Source: JBDXHU01 sp039989475 | Lineage (GTDB): Bacteria > Pseudomonadota > Gammaproteobacteria > Pseudomonadales > Halieaceae | Assembly: GCA_039989475.1 (NCBI GenBank) | Contig: JBDXHU010000004.1 | Location: forward strand, 124,001-188,000 | Length of the DNA stretch: 64,000 nt | Direction: 5' to 3' | Shown here: positions 50,950 through 59,511 of the stretch, in pieces | How positions within the stretch are numbered: the first letter of the stretch is position 1 | Layout of the letters: each line of letters begins with the position of its first letter | Made by a program: the position numbers and the translations under genes | The notes under the pieces: model-generated | What the model was told of the DNA's origin: nothing | Database searches by the model: none | What the model saw: only the letters and a program-made list of their open reading frames with translations

Positions 50950-51453
50950 TCAGCCTTCGTCGGCTGTCTCGGCCTCGTCCTTACTCTGCCCGGTCGCGGG
51001 CGCCGCTTCCTGCATGCGCTCAATCTCGGCCTGGAATTCGCTCAGGTCCTGGAAGCTGCGATAGACGCTGGCGAAACGCACATAGGCCACGTCATCGAGT
51101 TCGCGCAGGGCGTCCATGACCATCTCACCCACTACCCGCGACTTCAGTTCCCGCTCGCCGGTGGCCTGCAGGGTATGCTTGATGCCGGTAATGGCCGCTT
51201 CAATGTCTTCCACCCCGACCGGGCGTTTTTCCAATGCCCGCAGAATGCCGCTGCGCAGTTTCTCTTCGTTGAAGGGTTCGCGGTTGCCATTGTGCTTGAT
51301 CAGCTTGGGCATCATCAGTTCCGCCACCTCGTAGGTGGTGAAACGCTCGGAACAGCTCAGGCATTCACGGCGACGGCGCACCTGATCGCCCTCGGCGACG
51401 AGACGCGAGTCGATAACCTTGGTGTCCTCGGCGGAGCAAAAGGGGCAGTGCAT
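50950..51453 (-). CDS. nrdR: Transcriptional repressor NrdR
   Basis: The 167-residue protein starts with a zinc ribbon (MHCPFCSAEDTKV ... RRRECLSCSERFTTYE). An ATP-cone follows (KLIKHNGNREPFNEEKLRSGI). It represses ribonucleotide reductase genes in response to dATP/ATP. It is normally adjacent to glyA and ribD; here a methyltransferase gene separates it from glyA. The C-terminal tail is rich in Glu and Asp. Confidence 0.95.
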   Translation of the reverse strand: MHCPFCSAEDTKVIDSRLVAEGDQVRRRRECLSCSERFTTYEVAELMMPKLIKHNGNREPFNEEKLRSGILRALEKRPVGVEDIEAAITGIKHTLQATGERELKSRVVGEMVMDALRELDDVAYVRFASVYRSFQDLSEFQAEIERMQEAAPATGQSKDEAETADEG

Positions 51454-51554
51454 GGGTGTCCTGTTCGTGCCTGATGTTACGTAAGGTGTTGAAGTCTAAC
51501 ATAATTCTGTTTTCTAGTATGCTCGGATCAAGCGCACCGAAAATCCTCTCTGCA

Positions 51555-52280
51555 CTAATAAAAGATGTAGACAGGTGCCTGATTAGCGTACGCGCTCAAT
51601 TCTGGGCTACATGGGTCGAGAAGCAGTAACTGATCATTATTTGGATTATGAACCGCTCTTAGACCAGTTGAATAAAACCGGCTCAGTATACCCGCGGCTG
51701 CGTCATACTCTGCCGGGTACAACTCGATTTGGACGACCCTAGGTGGACGAAACTTCAGGTGCGCTTCAGCGCCGGCAAGAAATTTGGACTCGCTGCCTTC
51801 GATGTCGACTTTCCAATAATCAAAATGCTCACTTGGAAAATACCGATCGAGTGTGGCCACTTCAACGGTAGCCCTCTCCGTATCTTCACCAAATACCGAA
51901 GGGAACAGCTTCAGGAATCCGGGGTTCAATGTATGTCCCTGATTGTGAGATCGAGAAAGAAAGATTTCGGTTGAGCCATTGAAATCAGAAAAGGCAATAT
52001 TGTGGGTAAACAAATTATCCGCTTCCAGCGAATTTAGTCGGAAAAACACTTCCGGAGCAGGTTCAATCGCATGGACTTCCGAGGCCCCCCGACATATATA
52101 GTGAAGTGCAGTAAATCCTATATTGGCGCCTGCATCCAGTACGCGATCACCTCTGCACATGAACGCATCCGCCAACAAAGTATCGATGGTTGTCGGGTTA
52201 GTGGAATACACGCGGTCATGCTTATGCCGCAAGTCCAGGGGCAATACATATTGCCCAATGTAAACAACGGATGTTTTCAC
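51555..52280 (-). CDS. FkbM family methyltransferase inserted between glyA and nrdR
   Basis: From GTG 52280 the protein is 241 residues. It has RVLDAGANIGFTALHY (SAM motif I), VHAIEPAPEVFFRL and FDYWKVDIEGSESKFL. The frame is open up to 52367 but that would overlap glyA. Base composition is lower in GC than the flanking housekeeping genes and the gene breaks the conserved glyA-nrdR order, both signs of acquisition. It probably methylates a sugar; its substrate could be in the surface-glycan locus. Confidence 0.8.
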   Translation of the reverse strand: MKTSVVYIGQYVLPLDLRHKHDRVYSTNPTTIDTLLADAFMCRGDRVLDAGANIGFTALHYICRGASEVHAIEPAPEVFFRLNSLEADNLFTHNIAFSDFNGSTEIFLSRSHNQGHTLNPGFLKLFPSVFGEDTERATVEVATLDRYFPSEHFDYWKVDIEGSESKFLAGAEAHLKFRPPRVVQIELYPAEYDAAAGILSRFYSTGLRAVHNPNNDQLLLLDPCSPELSAYANQAPVYIFY

Positions 52281-52332
52281 TGCGTTATGTCCGGTTGCCA
52301 GGTGGGGCTCAGGCTCGCGCGGTCTATGGCAA

Positions 52333-53634
52333 CTAACCCTGTGCAGCCACCGGCGCCGACGTGGCATTCGCGTCGGCGTAAACCGGGAAGCGGGAGCAGA
52401 TCTCCAGCACCTTCTGTTTGACCTCGGCTATTACCTGCTCGGCGGTGCCATTCTCCAAAGACTCCAGCACATCGCACATCCAGCCAGTCAGCTCGATGGT
52501 CTCTGCCTCTTTGAAGCCGCGGGTGGTGATGGCCGGTGTACCGACGCGCAGGCCGGAGGTGATGAATGGCGAACGCGGGTCGTTGGGCACGGCGTTTTTG
52601 TTGACGGTGATGTTGGCATCACCGAGGGCAGCATCGGCGTCTTTGCCGGTGTACTCCTTGCCAATCAGGTTGACCAGCATCAGGTGGTTATCGGTGCCAC
52701 CGCTGACAATATCGATGCCGCGATCCATGAAGGTCTGGGCCATGGCGCGGGCGTTGGCGACAACCTGCTTTTGGTAATCCTTGAAGCCGGGCTCCAGCGC
52801 TTCCTTGAAAGCGACTGCCTTGGCGGCGATAACATGCATCAACGGGCCGCCCTGCCCGCCCGGGAAAACGGCAGACTGGAATTTCTTCTCCAGTTCTTCG
52901 TTAGCGCGCGCCAGGATGATGCCGCCACGGGGGCCGCGCAGGGTTTTATGGGTGGTCGATGTGACAGCGTCGGCGTAGGGCACCGGATTGGGGTATTCAC
53001 CCACAGCCACCAGGCCGGCCACGTGGGCCATGTCGACCAACAGGTAGGCGCCGACGGAATCAGCAATATCGCGAAAGCGCGACCAGTCCATGACACGGGA
53101 GTAGGCCGAGAAACCGGCGATAATCATTTTTGGCTGATGTTCTGTCGCCAGTGCCTGCACCTGGTCGTAATCGACCTCGCCAGTCTCTGCCACCAGGCCG
53201 TACTGGATGGCGTTGTAATGCTTGCCGGAAAAATTGGGTTTGGCACCGTGGGTCAGGTGACCGCCGTCGGCCAGACTCATACCGAGAATGGTGTCACCTG
53301 GCGTCACCAGGGCCTGGAACACGGCCGAGTTGGCCTGGGAGCCGGAATGGGGCTGGACGTTAGCGTAGTCGGCGCCGAACAGCTGCTTGGCCCGCTCAAC
53401 GGCCAGTTCTTCGGCAATATCCACATACTCACAGCCGCCGTAATAGCGCTTGTGCGGGTAGCCTTCGGCGTACTTGTTGGTCATGGATGAGCCCTGGGCT
53501 TCCATAACCCGCGGGCTGGCGTAATTCTCGGAAGCGATCAGCTCGATATGTTCTTCCTGGCGACGATTTTCGGCCTGGATGGCCGCCCAGATTTCGTCGT
53601 CATATCCCGCTACTGTCTGGCTGCTGTCAAACAT
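52333..53634 (-). CDS. glyA: Serine hydroxymethyltransferase
   Basis: At 433 residues it has the usual length. It shows HIELIASENYASPRVMEAQGS, ANVQPHSGSQANSAVF, DMAHVAGLVAVGEYPNP and DAVTSTTHKTLRGPRGGII, where the Lys of THKT binds PLP. It interconverts serine and glycine with tetrahydrofolate. The C terminus is a little longer than usual (SAPVAAQG). First gene of the minus-strand group, with repeat array C in its upstream region. Confidence 0.96.
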   Translation of the reverse strand: MFDSSQTVAGYDDEIWAAIQAENRRQEEHIELIASENYASPRVMEAQGSSMTNKYAEGYPHKRYYGGCEYVDIAEELAVERAKQLFGADYANVQPHSGSQANSAVFQALVTPGDTILGMSLADGGHLTHGAKPNFSGKHYNAIQYGLVAETGEVDYDQVQALATEHQPKMIIAGFSAYSRVMDWSRFRDIADSVGAYLLVDMAHVAGLVAVGEYPNPVPYADAVTSTTHKTLRGPRGGIILARANEELEKKFQSAVFPGGQGGPLMHVIAAKAVAFKEALEPGFKDYQKQVVANARAMAQTFMDRGIDIVSGGTDNHLMLVNLIGKEYTGKDADAALGDANITVNKNAVPNDPRSPFITSGLRVGTPAITTRGFKEAETIELTGWMCDVLESLENGTAEQVIAEVKQKVLEICSRFPVYADANATSAPVAAQG

Positions 53635-53702
53635 CGGTTTACCCTCGGCTCACGCCATTTCGCAAAGCGTGAAGTCTACCGTTTCAGGCATCGCTAATCC
53701 AC

Positions 53703-53815
53703 ATTGGGGTCAGACCCCATTCACCTCCGACCCCGTTTACCTCCGACCCCGTTTACCTCCGACCCCATTCACCTCCGACCCCATTGGGGTCAGACCCCGC
53801 TGGGGTCGGAGGTGA
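53703..53815. repeat. Palindromic repeat array C (glyA-uxs divergent gap)
   Basis: Two GGGGTCAGACCCC cores flank a set of four tandem ACCTCCGACCCC units. The array occupies about half of the gap between divergent glyA and uxs. It is stop-free in the uxs frame, so an N-terminal extension could be read from 53704. Confidence 0.92.
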
Positions 53816-53853
53816 GATATACTCCGCGGGAAAACAAGAATCGGGGATTTAGG

Positions 53854-54804
53854 GTGAATATCAATTCCAGACGGATACTGGTAACTGGTGGCGCGGGCTT
53901 TCTCGGCTCGCATCTGTGCGCGCGCTTGCTGGATGAAGGGCACGAGGTGCTCTGCATCGACAATTTCTTCACTGGCAGCAAGCACAACATACTGCCCTTG
54001 ATGGACAACCCGCTGTTCGAGTTCCAGCGCCACGATGTGACCTTCCCGCTCTATGTAGAAGTCGATGAGATCTACAACCTGGCCTGCCCGGCCTCGCCCA
54101 TTCACTACCAGCACGACCCGGTGCAGACGACCAAGACCAGTGTTCATGGCGCCATCAACATGCTCGGGCTGGCCAAGCGCACCGGCGCCCGCATCATGCA
54201 GGCCTCCACCTCCGAGGTCTACGGCGACCCCAGCGTACACCCGCAGACCGAGGACTACTGGGGCAACGTTAATCCCATCGGCTTTCGCAGCTGCTACGAC
54301 GAGGGCAAGCGCTGCGCCGAGACCCTGTTCTTCGATTACCGTCGCCAGCACAACATGCCGATCAAGGTCGCGCGAATTTTCAACACCTACGGCCCGAACA
54401 TGCATGCCCAGGACGGAAGGGTGGTTTCCAACTTTATCGTGCAGGCCCTGCAAGGGGAGTCGATTACAATCTATGGCGACGGCGAGCAAACACGCTCTTT
54501 TTGCTATGTGGACGACCTGATCGAGGGCTTCATCCGGCTTATGGCGACAGATCATGAAGTCACCGGCCCTATCAACCTGGGCAATCCGGGTGAGTTCACC
54601 ATCCGTGAATTGGCAGAGAAGGTGATCGCCATGACCGGCTCAAAATCCGAGCTGGTGTTTGAGCCATTGCCGGAGGACGACCCCATGCAACGCCAACCGG
54701 ATATCACCCGCGCCAAGGCGACCCTGGACTGGGAGCCGGCGGTGGCACTGGATGAGGGCCTGGCCAAGACCATCGATTATTTTCGGAGCCGGCTGTCCCA
54801 ATGA
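53854..54804 (+). CDS. uxs: UDP-glucuronate decarboxylase (UDP-xylose synthase)
   Basis: From GTG 53854 (GGGGAT upstream) the protein is 316 residues. RILVTGGAGFLGSHLCARLL is the NAD-binding loop and SCYDEGKRCAETL holds the catalytic YxxxK. QASTSEVYGDP and GYGDGEQTRSFCYVDDL-type motifs identify UXS. It oxidises and decarboxylates UDP-glucuronate to UDP-xylose. An in-frame extension through the repeat array is possible but unlikely. It overlaps the ugd start by 4 bp, which gives a complete UDP-glucose to UDP-xylose route. Confidence 0.92.
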   Translation: MNINSRRILVTGGAGFLGSHLCARLLDEGHEVLCIDNFFTGSKHNILPLMDNPLFEFQRHDVTFPLYVEVDEIYNLACPASPIHYQHDPVQTTKTSVHGAINMLGLAKRTGARIMQASTSEVYGDPSVHPQTEDYWGNVNPIGFRSCYDEGKRCAETLFFDYRRQHNMPIKVARIFNTYGPNMHAQDGRVVSNFIVQALQGESITIYGDGEQTRSFCYVDDLIEGFIRLMATDHEVTGPINLGNPGEFTIRELAEKVIAMTGSKSELVFEPLPEDDPMQRQPDITRAKATLDWEPAVALDEGLAKTIDYFRSRLSQ

Positions 54805-56144
54805 ATATCAGCGTATTTGGCAGCGGCTATGTTGGCCTGGTACAGGCGGCGGTTATGGCCGATGTGGGTCACCAGGTGGCCTGTATGGACGTGGATAAGG
54901 CCCGGGTGAAATCCCTGGAAACCGGAGCGGTGCCGTTTTTCGAGCCCGGCCTGCAGCGGATGCTGCGCGAGGCGCTGGACAATAAGTCGCTCCACTTCAC
55001 CGATAATGCCAGCAGCGCTGTTCGCAACAGTACCTTCCTGTTCATCGCTGTGGGCACACCTGCAGAAACTGACGGTTCGGCCGACTTGCAATACGTGCTC
55101 GACGTGGCCAGGACCATTGGTAGCGAAATGGATGATCGCAAGGTGGTCATCATCAAGTCCACGGTCCCCGTGGGCGCTGCTGACCAGGTAAAGGCTACGA
55201 TAGCTGGCGCATTGGCAGAGCGTAAGCTCGACCTCGAATTCGACGTGGTGTCCAATCCGGAGTTTCTCAAGGAGGGCTCGGCGGTTGCCGATGCCACCCG
55301 GCCCGACCGCATCGTTATAGGCTCTGATTCGCCGCGCGCCATCGACGAAATGCGCATTATGTACCAGGCCTATAACCGCAACCGGGACAAGTTGATGGTC
55401 ATGGATTGCCGCTCGGCGGAAATGACCAAGTACGCGGCCAATGCCATGCTGGCCACGAAGATCAGCTTTATCAACGAGATGTCCAATATCGCCGAATCCG
55501 TCGGTGCCGATATCGAGGAGGTCCGCCGTGGCATCGGTGCCGACCCGCGCATCGGCTACCAGTTCATCTACCCCGGTGCCGGCTATGGTGGCTCCTGTTT
55601 CCCCAAGGATATTCGGGCACTGAAGCACCTGGCCAGCAGCCATGGGCAGGAAGCGCCCATCATTACGGCCGTCCACGACACCAACCAACGTCAGAAGAAC
55701 AAGCTGGGTGAACGAGTGCTCGACTGCCTGGGTCCGGACCTGACCGGCAAGCGCATCGCGGTCTGGGGACTGGCGTTCAAACCCAATACCGATGATATGC
55801 GTGAAGCGCCCGCGTGCTACCTGCTGGAAATGCTCTGGGCCCACGGCGCCAGCGTCCAGGCCTATGACCCCCAGGCCAACGCCAGTGCTCAAGCGCTTTA
55901 TGGCGATCGCGACGATCTGCAACTGTGTGACAACAAGGAAGACGCGCTACACGGGGCTGAATGCCTGGTGATCTGTACCGAGTGGAAAGCCTTCTTCTCT
56001 CCAAATTTCCAGGACATGGGCCGGTCCATGAAACGCGCCCTCATCATCGATGGTCGCAACCTCTACGACCCCGCCTACGTCGCCGCCGAGGGCATTGAGT
56101 ACTACGCCATTGGCCGCGGTCTTTCGGTAGCGCGCGATTCCTAG
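54801..56144 (+). CDS. ugd: UDP-glucose 6-dehydrogenase
   Basis: The 447-residue protein starts MNISVFGSGYVGLVQAAVMA (NAD-binding), then has TVPVGAADQVK, NPEFLKEGSAVADATRPDRIVIG and YGGSCFPKDIRAL, whose Cys is the catalytic thiol. FKPNTDDMREAPA near residue 320 completes the set. It oxidises UDP-glucose to UDP-glucuronate, the substrate of the co-translated UXS. Products feed surface polysaccharide synthesis elsewhere in the window. Confidence 0.95.
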   Translation: MNISVFGSGYVGLVQAAVMADVGHQVACMDVDKARVKSLETGAVPFFEPGLQRMLREALDNKSLHFTDNASSAVRNSTFLFIAVGTPAETDGSADLQYVLDVARTIGSEMDDRKVVIIKSTVPVGAADQVKATIAGALAERKLDLEFDVVSNPEFLKEGSAVADATRPDRIVIGSDSPRAIDEMRIMYQAYNRNRDKLMVMDCRSAEMTKYAANAMLATKISFINEMSNIAESVGADIEEVRRGIGADPRIGYQFIYPGAGYGGSCFPKDIRALKHLASSHGQEAPIITAVHDTNQRQKNKLGERVLDCLGPDLTGKRIAVWGLAFKPNTDDMREAPACYLLEMLWAHGASVQAYDPQANASAQALYGDRDDLQLCDNKEDALHGAECLVICTEWKAFFSPNFQDMGRSMKRALIIDGRNLYDPAYVAAEGIEYYAIGRGLSVARDS

Positions 56145-56289
56145 CCGGGTGCCAAGCTGTTGGGGTTTAGCGACTTCAGCATGACGCTGGGGCAGGGCTG
56201 CCACAGGCACCGAGGACCAAGCCGACTTACAGCCATTGACTCCGGCCCCAAATCCCGGAAAATTCACGCCCTCCCCCACACTTGACCCT

Positions 56290-56400
56290 TTTGGGGTCAG
56301 ACCCCAATGGGGTAGGAGCGGGCCGCGCAGGTGTAAATGGGGTCGGAGGTAAATGGGGTCGGAGCGGGCCGCGCAGGCGTGAGCGGGGTCTGACCCCAGC
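56290..56400. repeat. Palindromic repeat array D (ugd-ettA gap)
   Basis: Two cores (one GGGGTCAGACCCC, one GGGGTCTGACCCC) at the ends enclose GGGGTCGGAGGTAAAT units. It also contains two copies of a longer unit, GGAGCGGGCCGCGCAGG, the second unit type of this repeat family. The remainder of the gap shows no gene. Confidence 0.9.
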
Positions 56401-56425
56401 GTTTGCCAATATTGTTGGAGGCTAG

Positions 56426-58090
56426 ATGGCACAGTACGTATACACGATGAACCGGGTCGGCAAGGTAGTGCCGCCGAAGCGGAAGATTCTTGAAGACATT
56501 TCACTGTCGTTTTTCCCGGGGGCCAAGATTGGCGTACTGGGCCTGAACGGTTCCGGTAAATCCACGCTACTGCGCATCATGGCGGGGCTGGATACCGATA
56601 TCCTCGGTGAAGCTCGCCCGCAGCCGGGGATCAATGTGGGTTATCTGGCCCAGGAGCCGGAGCTGAACCCTGACAAAGATGTGCGTGGCAATGTCGAGGA
56701 AGGCGCCGCCGAGGCCATTAATGCCCTGGCCGAGCTGGACCAGGTTTATGCCGCCTACGCCGAGGATGGCGCGGATTTTGACGCCCTGGCCAAGCGCCAG
56801 GCGGAATTGGAAGACATCATCCAGGCCAGTGATGCCCATAACCTGGAACACCGTCTGGAGATCGCCGCCGACGCGCTGCGCCTGCCGCCCTGGGATGCGG
56901 ACGTAAACAAAATTTCCGGCGGTGAGCGGCGCCGGGTGGCCCTGTGTCGCCTGTTGCTGTCCAACCCCGACATGCTTCTATTGGATGAGCCCACCAACCA
57001 CCTCGATGCCGAGAGTGTGGCCTGGCTGGAGCGCTTCCTGCTGGATTATCCCGGCACCGTGGTTGCCATCACCCACGACCGCTACTTCCTCGACAACGCC
57101 GCCGGCTGGATTCTGGAACTGGATCGCGGCCACGGCATTCCCTACGAAGGTAATTACTCCTCCTGGCTGGAACAAAAGGAAGCGCGACTGGAACTGGAGC
57201 AACGCCAGGAAGCTTCGATGCAGAAAACCATCAAGGCCGAGCTGGAGTGGGTGCGCTCCAATCCCAAGGGCCGCCAGGCCAAGAGCAAGGCGCGCCTGCA
57301 GCGCTTCGAGGAACTGCAGTCGCAGGATTTCCAGAACCGCAACGAAACCAATGAAATCTACATTCCACCGGGTCCACGCCTGGGCGACCTGGTGATTGAA
57401 GTTGATAATTTGAGCAAGAGCTTTGGCGACCGCCTGCTGTTCGAAGACGTCAGTTTCACCGTACCCAAGGGCGCGATCGTCGGCATCATCGGTGCCAATG
57501 GCATGGGCAAGTCGACCCTGTTCAAGATTCTCACCGGCGCAGAGCAAGCCGACAGCGGTTCCGCCCGCCTCGGTGACACCGTGCAACTGGCCTACGTAGA
57601 CCAAAGCCGCGACGACCTGGATGGTTCCAAGACCGTGTGGGAAGAGATTTCCGATGGCCACGAAAACCTGCAGATTGGCACTTATGAAGTGAGCTCGCGC
57701 GCCTACGTGGGTCGCTTTAACTTCAAGGGCTCTGATCAGCAGAAATTCGTCAAGGACCTGTCCGGTGGTGAACGCAACCGCCTGCACCTGGCCAAGTTGC
57801 TCAAGCAGGGCGCCAATGTCTTGCTGCTGGACGAACCGACCAACGACCTGGACGTGGAAACGCTACGGGCCCTGGAAGAAGCGCTGCTGGCATTTCCCGG
57901 CGCAGCCCTGGTGATCTCTCACGATCGCTGGTTCCTGGATCGCATTGCCACCCATATCCTGGCTTACGAGGACGATGGCAACGTGGTATTCCACGAGGGT
58001 AATTTCAGCGACTACGAGGAAGACCACAAGGCACGCCTTGGCGAGGCTGCCATCCAGCCTCACCGGGTCAAATACAAGAAGCTGAAATAA
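56426..58090 (+). CDS. ettA: Energy-dependent translational throttle protein EttA (ABC-F)
   Basis: The 554-residue protein has two ABC cassettes: GLNGSGKSTLLRI with ISGGERRRVALCR, and GANGMGKSTLFKI with LSGGERNRLHLAK. They are joined by a basic linker around residues 245-310 (EWVRSNPKGRQAKSKARLQ). There are no membrane segments. ABC-F EttA binds the ribosomal E site and gates the first peptide bond by energy state. An upstream GGAG supports the ATG. Confidence 0.96.
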   Translation: MAQYVYTMNRVGKVVPPKRKILEDISLSFFPGAKIGVLGLNGSGKSTLLRIMAGLDTDILGEARPQPGINVGYLAQEPELNPDKDVRGNVEEGAAEAINALAELDQVYAAYAEDGADFDALAKRQAELEDIIQASDAHNLEHRLEIAADALRLPPWDADVNKISGGERRRVALCRLLLSNPDMLLLDEPTNHLDAESVAWLERFLLDYPGTVVAITHDRYFLDNAAGWILELDRGHGIPYEGNYSSWLEQKEARLELEQRQEASMQKTIKAELEWVRSNPKGRQAKSKARLQRFEELQSQDFQNRNETNEIYIPPGPRLGDLVIEVDNLSKSFGDRLLFEDVSFTVPKGAIVGIIGANGMGKSTLFKILTGAEQADSGSARLGDTVQLAYVDQSRDDLDGSKTVWEEISDGHENLQIGTYEVSSRAYVGRFNFKGSDQQKFVKDLSGGERNRLHLAKLLKQGANVLLLDEPTNDLDVETLRALEEALLAFPGAALVISHDRWFLDRIATHILAYEDDGNVVFHEGNFSDYEEDHKARLGEAAIQPHRVKYKKLK

Positions 58091-58096
58091 TCTGGA

Positions 58097-59095
58097 CTAG
58101 GCAGCAATCCACTGCGGATACGGCAGCTTGTGGTGCCACAGGAATTCGGCATTGAAGAGTTTGCTCTGGTAGCGCGCGCCGGAATCACAGAGGATGGTAA
58201 CGATGGTATGGCCCGGCCCCAGCTCCCGGGCCATGGCCACCGCACCGGCAATATTGATGCCGGACGAGCCACCCACGCACAGGCCCTCTTCCTTCAGTAA
58301 GTCGTAGATGTAGGGCAGAGCCTCATCGTCGCTAACCTGGCAGGCGAAATCGATCTCCAGACCCTCGAGATTACCGGGCACGAAACTCACGCCAACGCCC
58401 TCGACAATGGATTCGCCCTCACAGCGCGGACTGCCTTCCTTGAAATAATTGTAAACACCAGAGCCCATCGGGTCGGCCACACCAATTTTCACAGCGGGTT
58501 TGTTCTCGCGCAGGGCCGCCGCCACACCAGACACCGTACCCCCGGTACCCACTGAACAGATAAAACCATCTACCTGGCCATTGGTCTGCTGCCAGATCTC
58601 GCGGCCGGTGGTGTCGTAATGGGCCTGGGTATTGGCCGGGTTGTCGAACTGGCGCGCCCAGATGGCCCCATTCGCTTCCAGGTGACTACGCCCCGCCGCC
58701 ACCTTCTCGGCGACGTGAATATAGTGCTCGGGACTGTCGTACTTCACCGTGGGCACCAGGATCAGCTCGGCACCGAGCATCTCCAACTGATCGATTTTTT
58801 CCTGGCTGGCACCCTGCGGCATCACCACCACACTGGAGTAACCCAGCGCATTGGCGACAATCGTCAGGCCGATGCCGGTGTTGCCGGCGGTGCCCTCCAC
58901 CACCACGCCACCGGGCTGCAATTCACCGCGCTCCACCGCCGCCTGGATAATCCCCAGTGCGGTGCGGTCCTTGACCGAGCCTCCCGGGTTCATGAATTCG
59001 GCCTTGCCATAGATATTGCAGCCGGTGAGCTCAGAGACCTTGCGCAGGTGCAACAGCGGCGTATTGCCAATTATCTGGGGCAGGTGATTATCCAT
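58097..59095 (-). CDS. Cysteine synthase (O-acetylserine sulfhydrylase family)
   Basis: The 332-residue PLP enzyme has IIGNTPLLHLRKVSE, MNPGGSVKDRTALGII (Lys of the VKDR motif binds PLP), VEGTAGNTGIGLTIVANA and CSVGTGGTVSGVAAAL. It makes cysteine from O-acetylserine and sulfide. Sequence features do not separate the CysK and CysM types with confidence. Convergent with ettA over a 6-bp gap; its upstream region is taken up by repeat array E. Confidence 0.9.
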   Translation of the reverse strand: MDNHLPQIIGNTPLLHLRKVSELTGCNIYGKAEFMNPGGSVKDRTALGIIQAAVERGELQPGGVVVEGTAGNTGIGLTIVANALGYSSVVVMPQGASQEKIDQLEMLGAELILVPTVKYDSPEHYIHVAEKVAAGRSHLEANGAIWARQFDNPANTQAHYDTTGREIWQQTNGQVDGFICSVGTGGTVSGVAAALRENKPAVKIGVADPMGSGVYNYFKEGSPRCEGESIVEGVGVSFVPGNLEGLEIDFACQVSDDEALPYIYDLLKEEGLCVGGSSGINIAGAVAMARELGPGHTIVTILCDSGARYQSKLFNAEFLWHHKLPYPQWIAA

Positions 59096-59180
59096 TTGTG
59101 CTCACTCCGTGGTTGCCGGCAGTTCACATCGACTCAGCGACTACTACCAGCTAAGCAGCCAGCACCACATCCGTCAAAGT

Positions 59181-59410
59181 TGGGGTCGGAGCGGGCCGCG
59201 CAGGCGTGAATGGGGTCGGAGGTGAATGGGGTCGGAGGTGAGCGGGGTCTGACCCCCGCGGGGTCGGAGGTGAGCGGGGTCTGACCCCCGTGGGGTCGGA
59301 GGTGAGCGGGGTCGGAGGTGAGCGGGGTCTGACCCCAGCGGGGTCGGAGCGGGCCGCGCAGGCGTAAATGGGGTCGGAACTAAATGGGGGCGGAGGTCAC
59401 GGGGGGTGGA
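59181..59410. repeat. Palindromic repeat array E (upstream of cysteine synthase gene)
   Basis: This is the largest array, about 230 bp. Three GGGGTCTGACCCC cores alternate with GGGGTCGGAGGTGA units and two GGAGCGGGCCGCGCAGG units. The right end decays into GGGGGCGGAGGTCACGGGGGG and GGAGGTAAA. It fills most of the 284-bp gap between the cysteine synthase and the small ORF below radA. Confidence 0.92.
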
Positions 59411-59508
59411 GGTAAACTCGGCTCCACAGGTTCTGGTGCCATGGCTAATACGCGGACAAGAGCTACAACACAGGCAATCAGCATAAACATGGCAGACACC
59501 CTGAGCAT
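59380..59508 (-). CDS. Possible 42-residue membrane peptide
   Basis: An ATG 3 bp after the radA stop, with GGAA upstream, opens a 42-codon frame starting MLRVSAMFMLIACVVALVRV: one hydrophobic helix followed by a Pro-rich tail. The tail (PSLPPPPVTSAPI) and stop are encoded by decayed repeat-array sequence. It may be a co-translated small protein or a chance frame. Confidence 0.35.
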   Translation of the reverse strand: MLRVSAMFMLIACVVALVRVLAMAPEPVEPSLPPPPVTSAPI

Positions 59509-59511
59509 CGC

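Noticed and set aside
53737..54555. Minus-strand frame of 272 codons over uxs
   Set aside because: Opposite to a well-supported UXS gene; its end runs into the repeat array, which is open in many frames.
54777..55922. Long open frame (381 codons) on the minus strand over ugd
   Set aside because: It mirrors the codon periodicity of ugd, has no recognisable domain, and ugd is certain.
56978..57787. Minus-strand frame of 269 codons inside ettA
   Set aside because: Shadow of the GC-rich ettA coding sequence.
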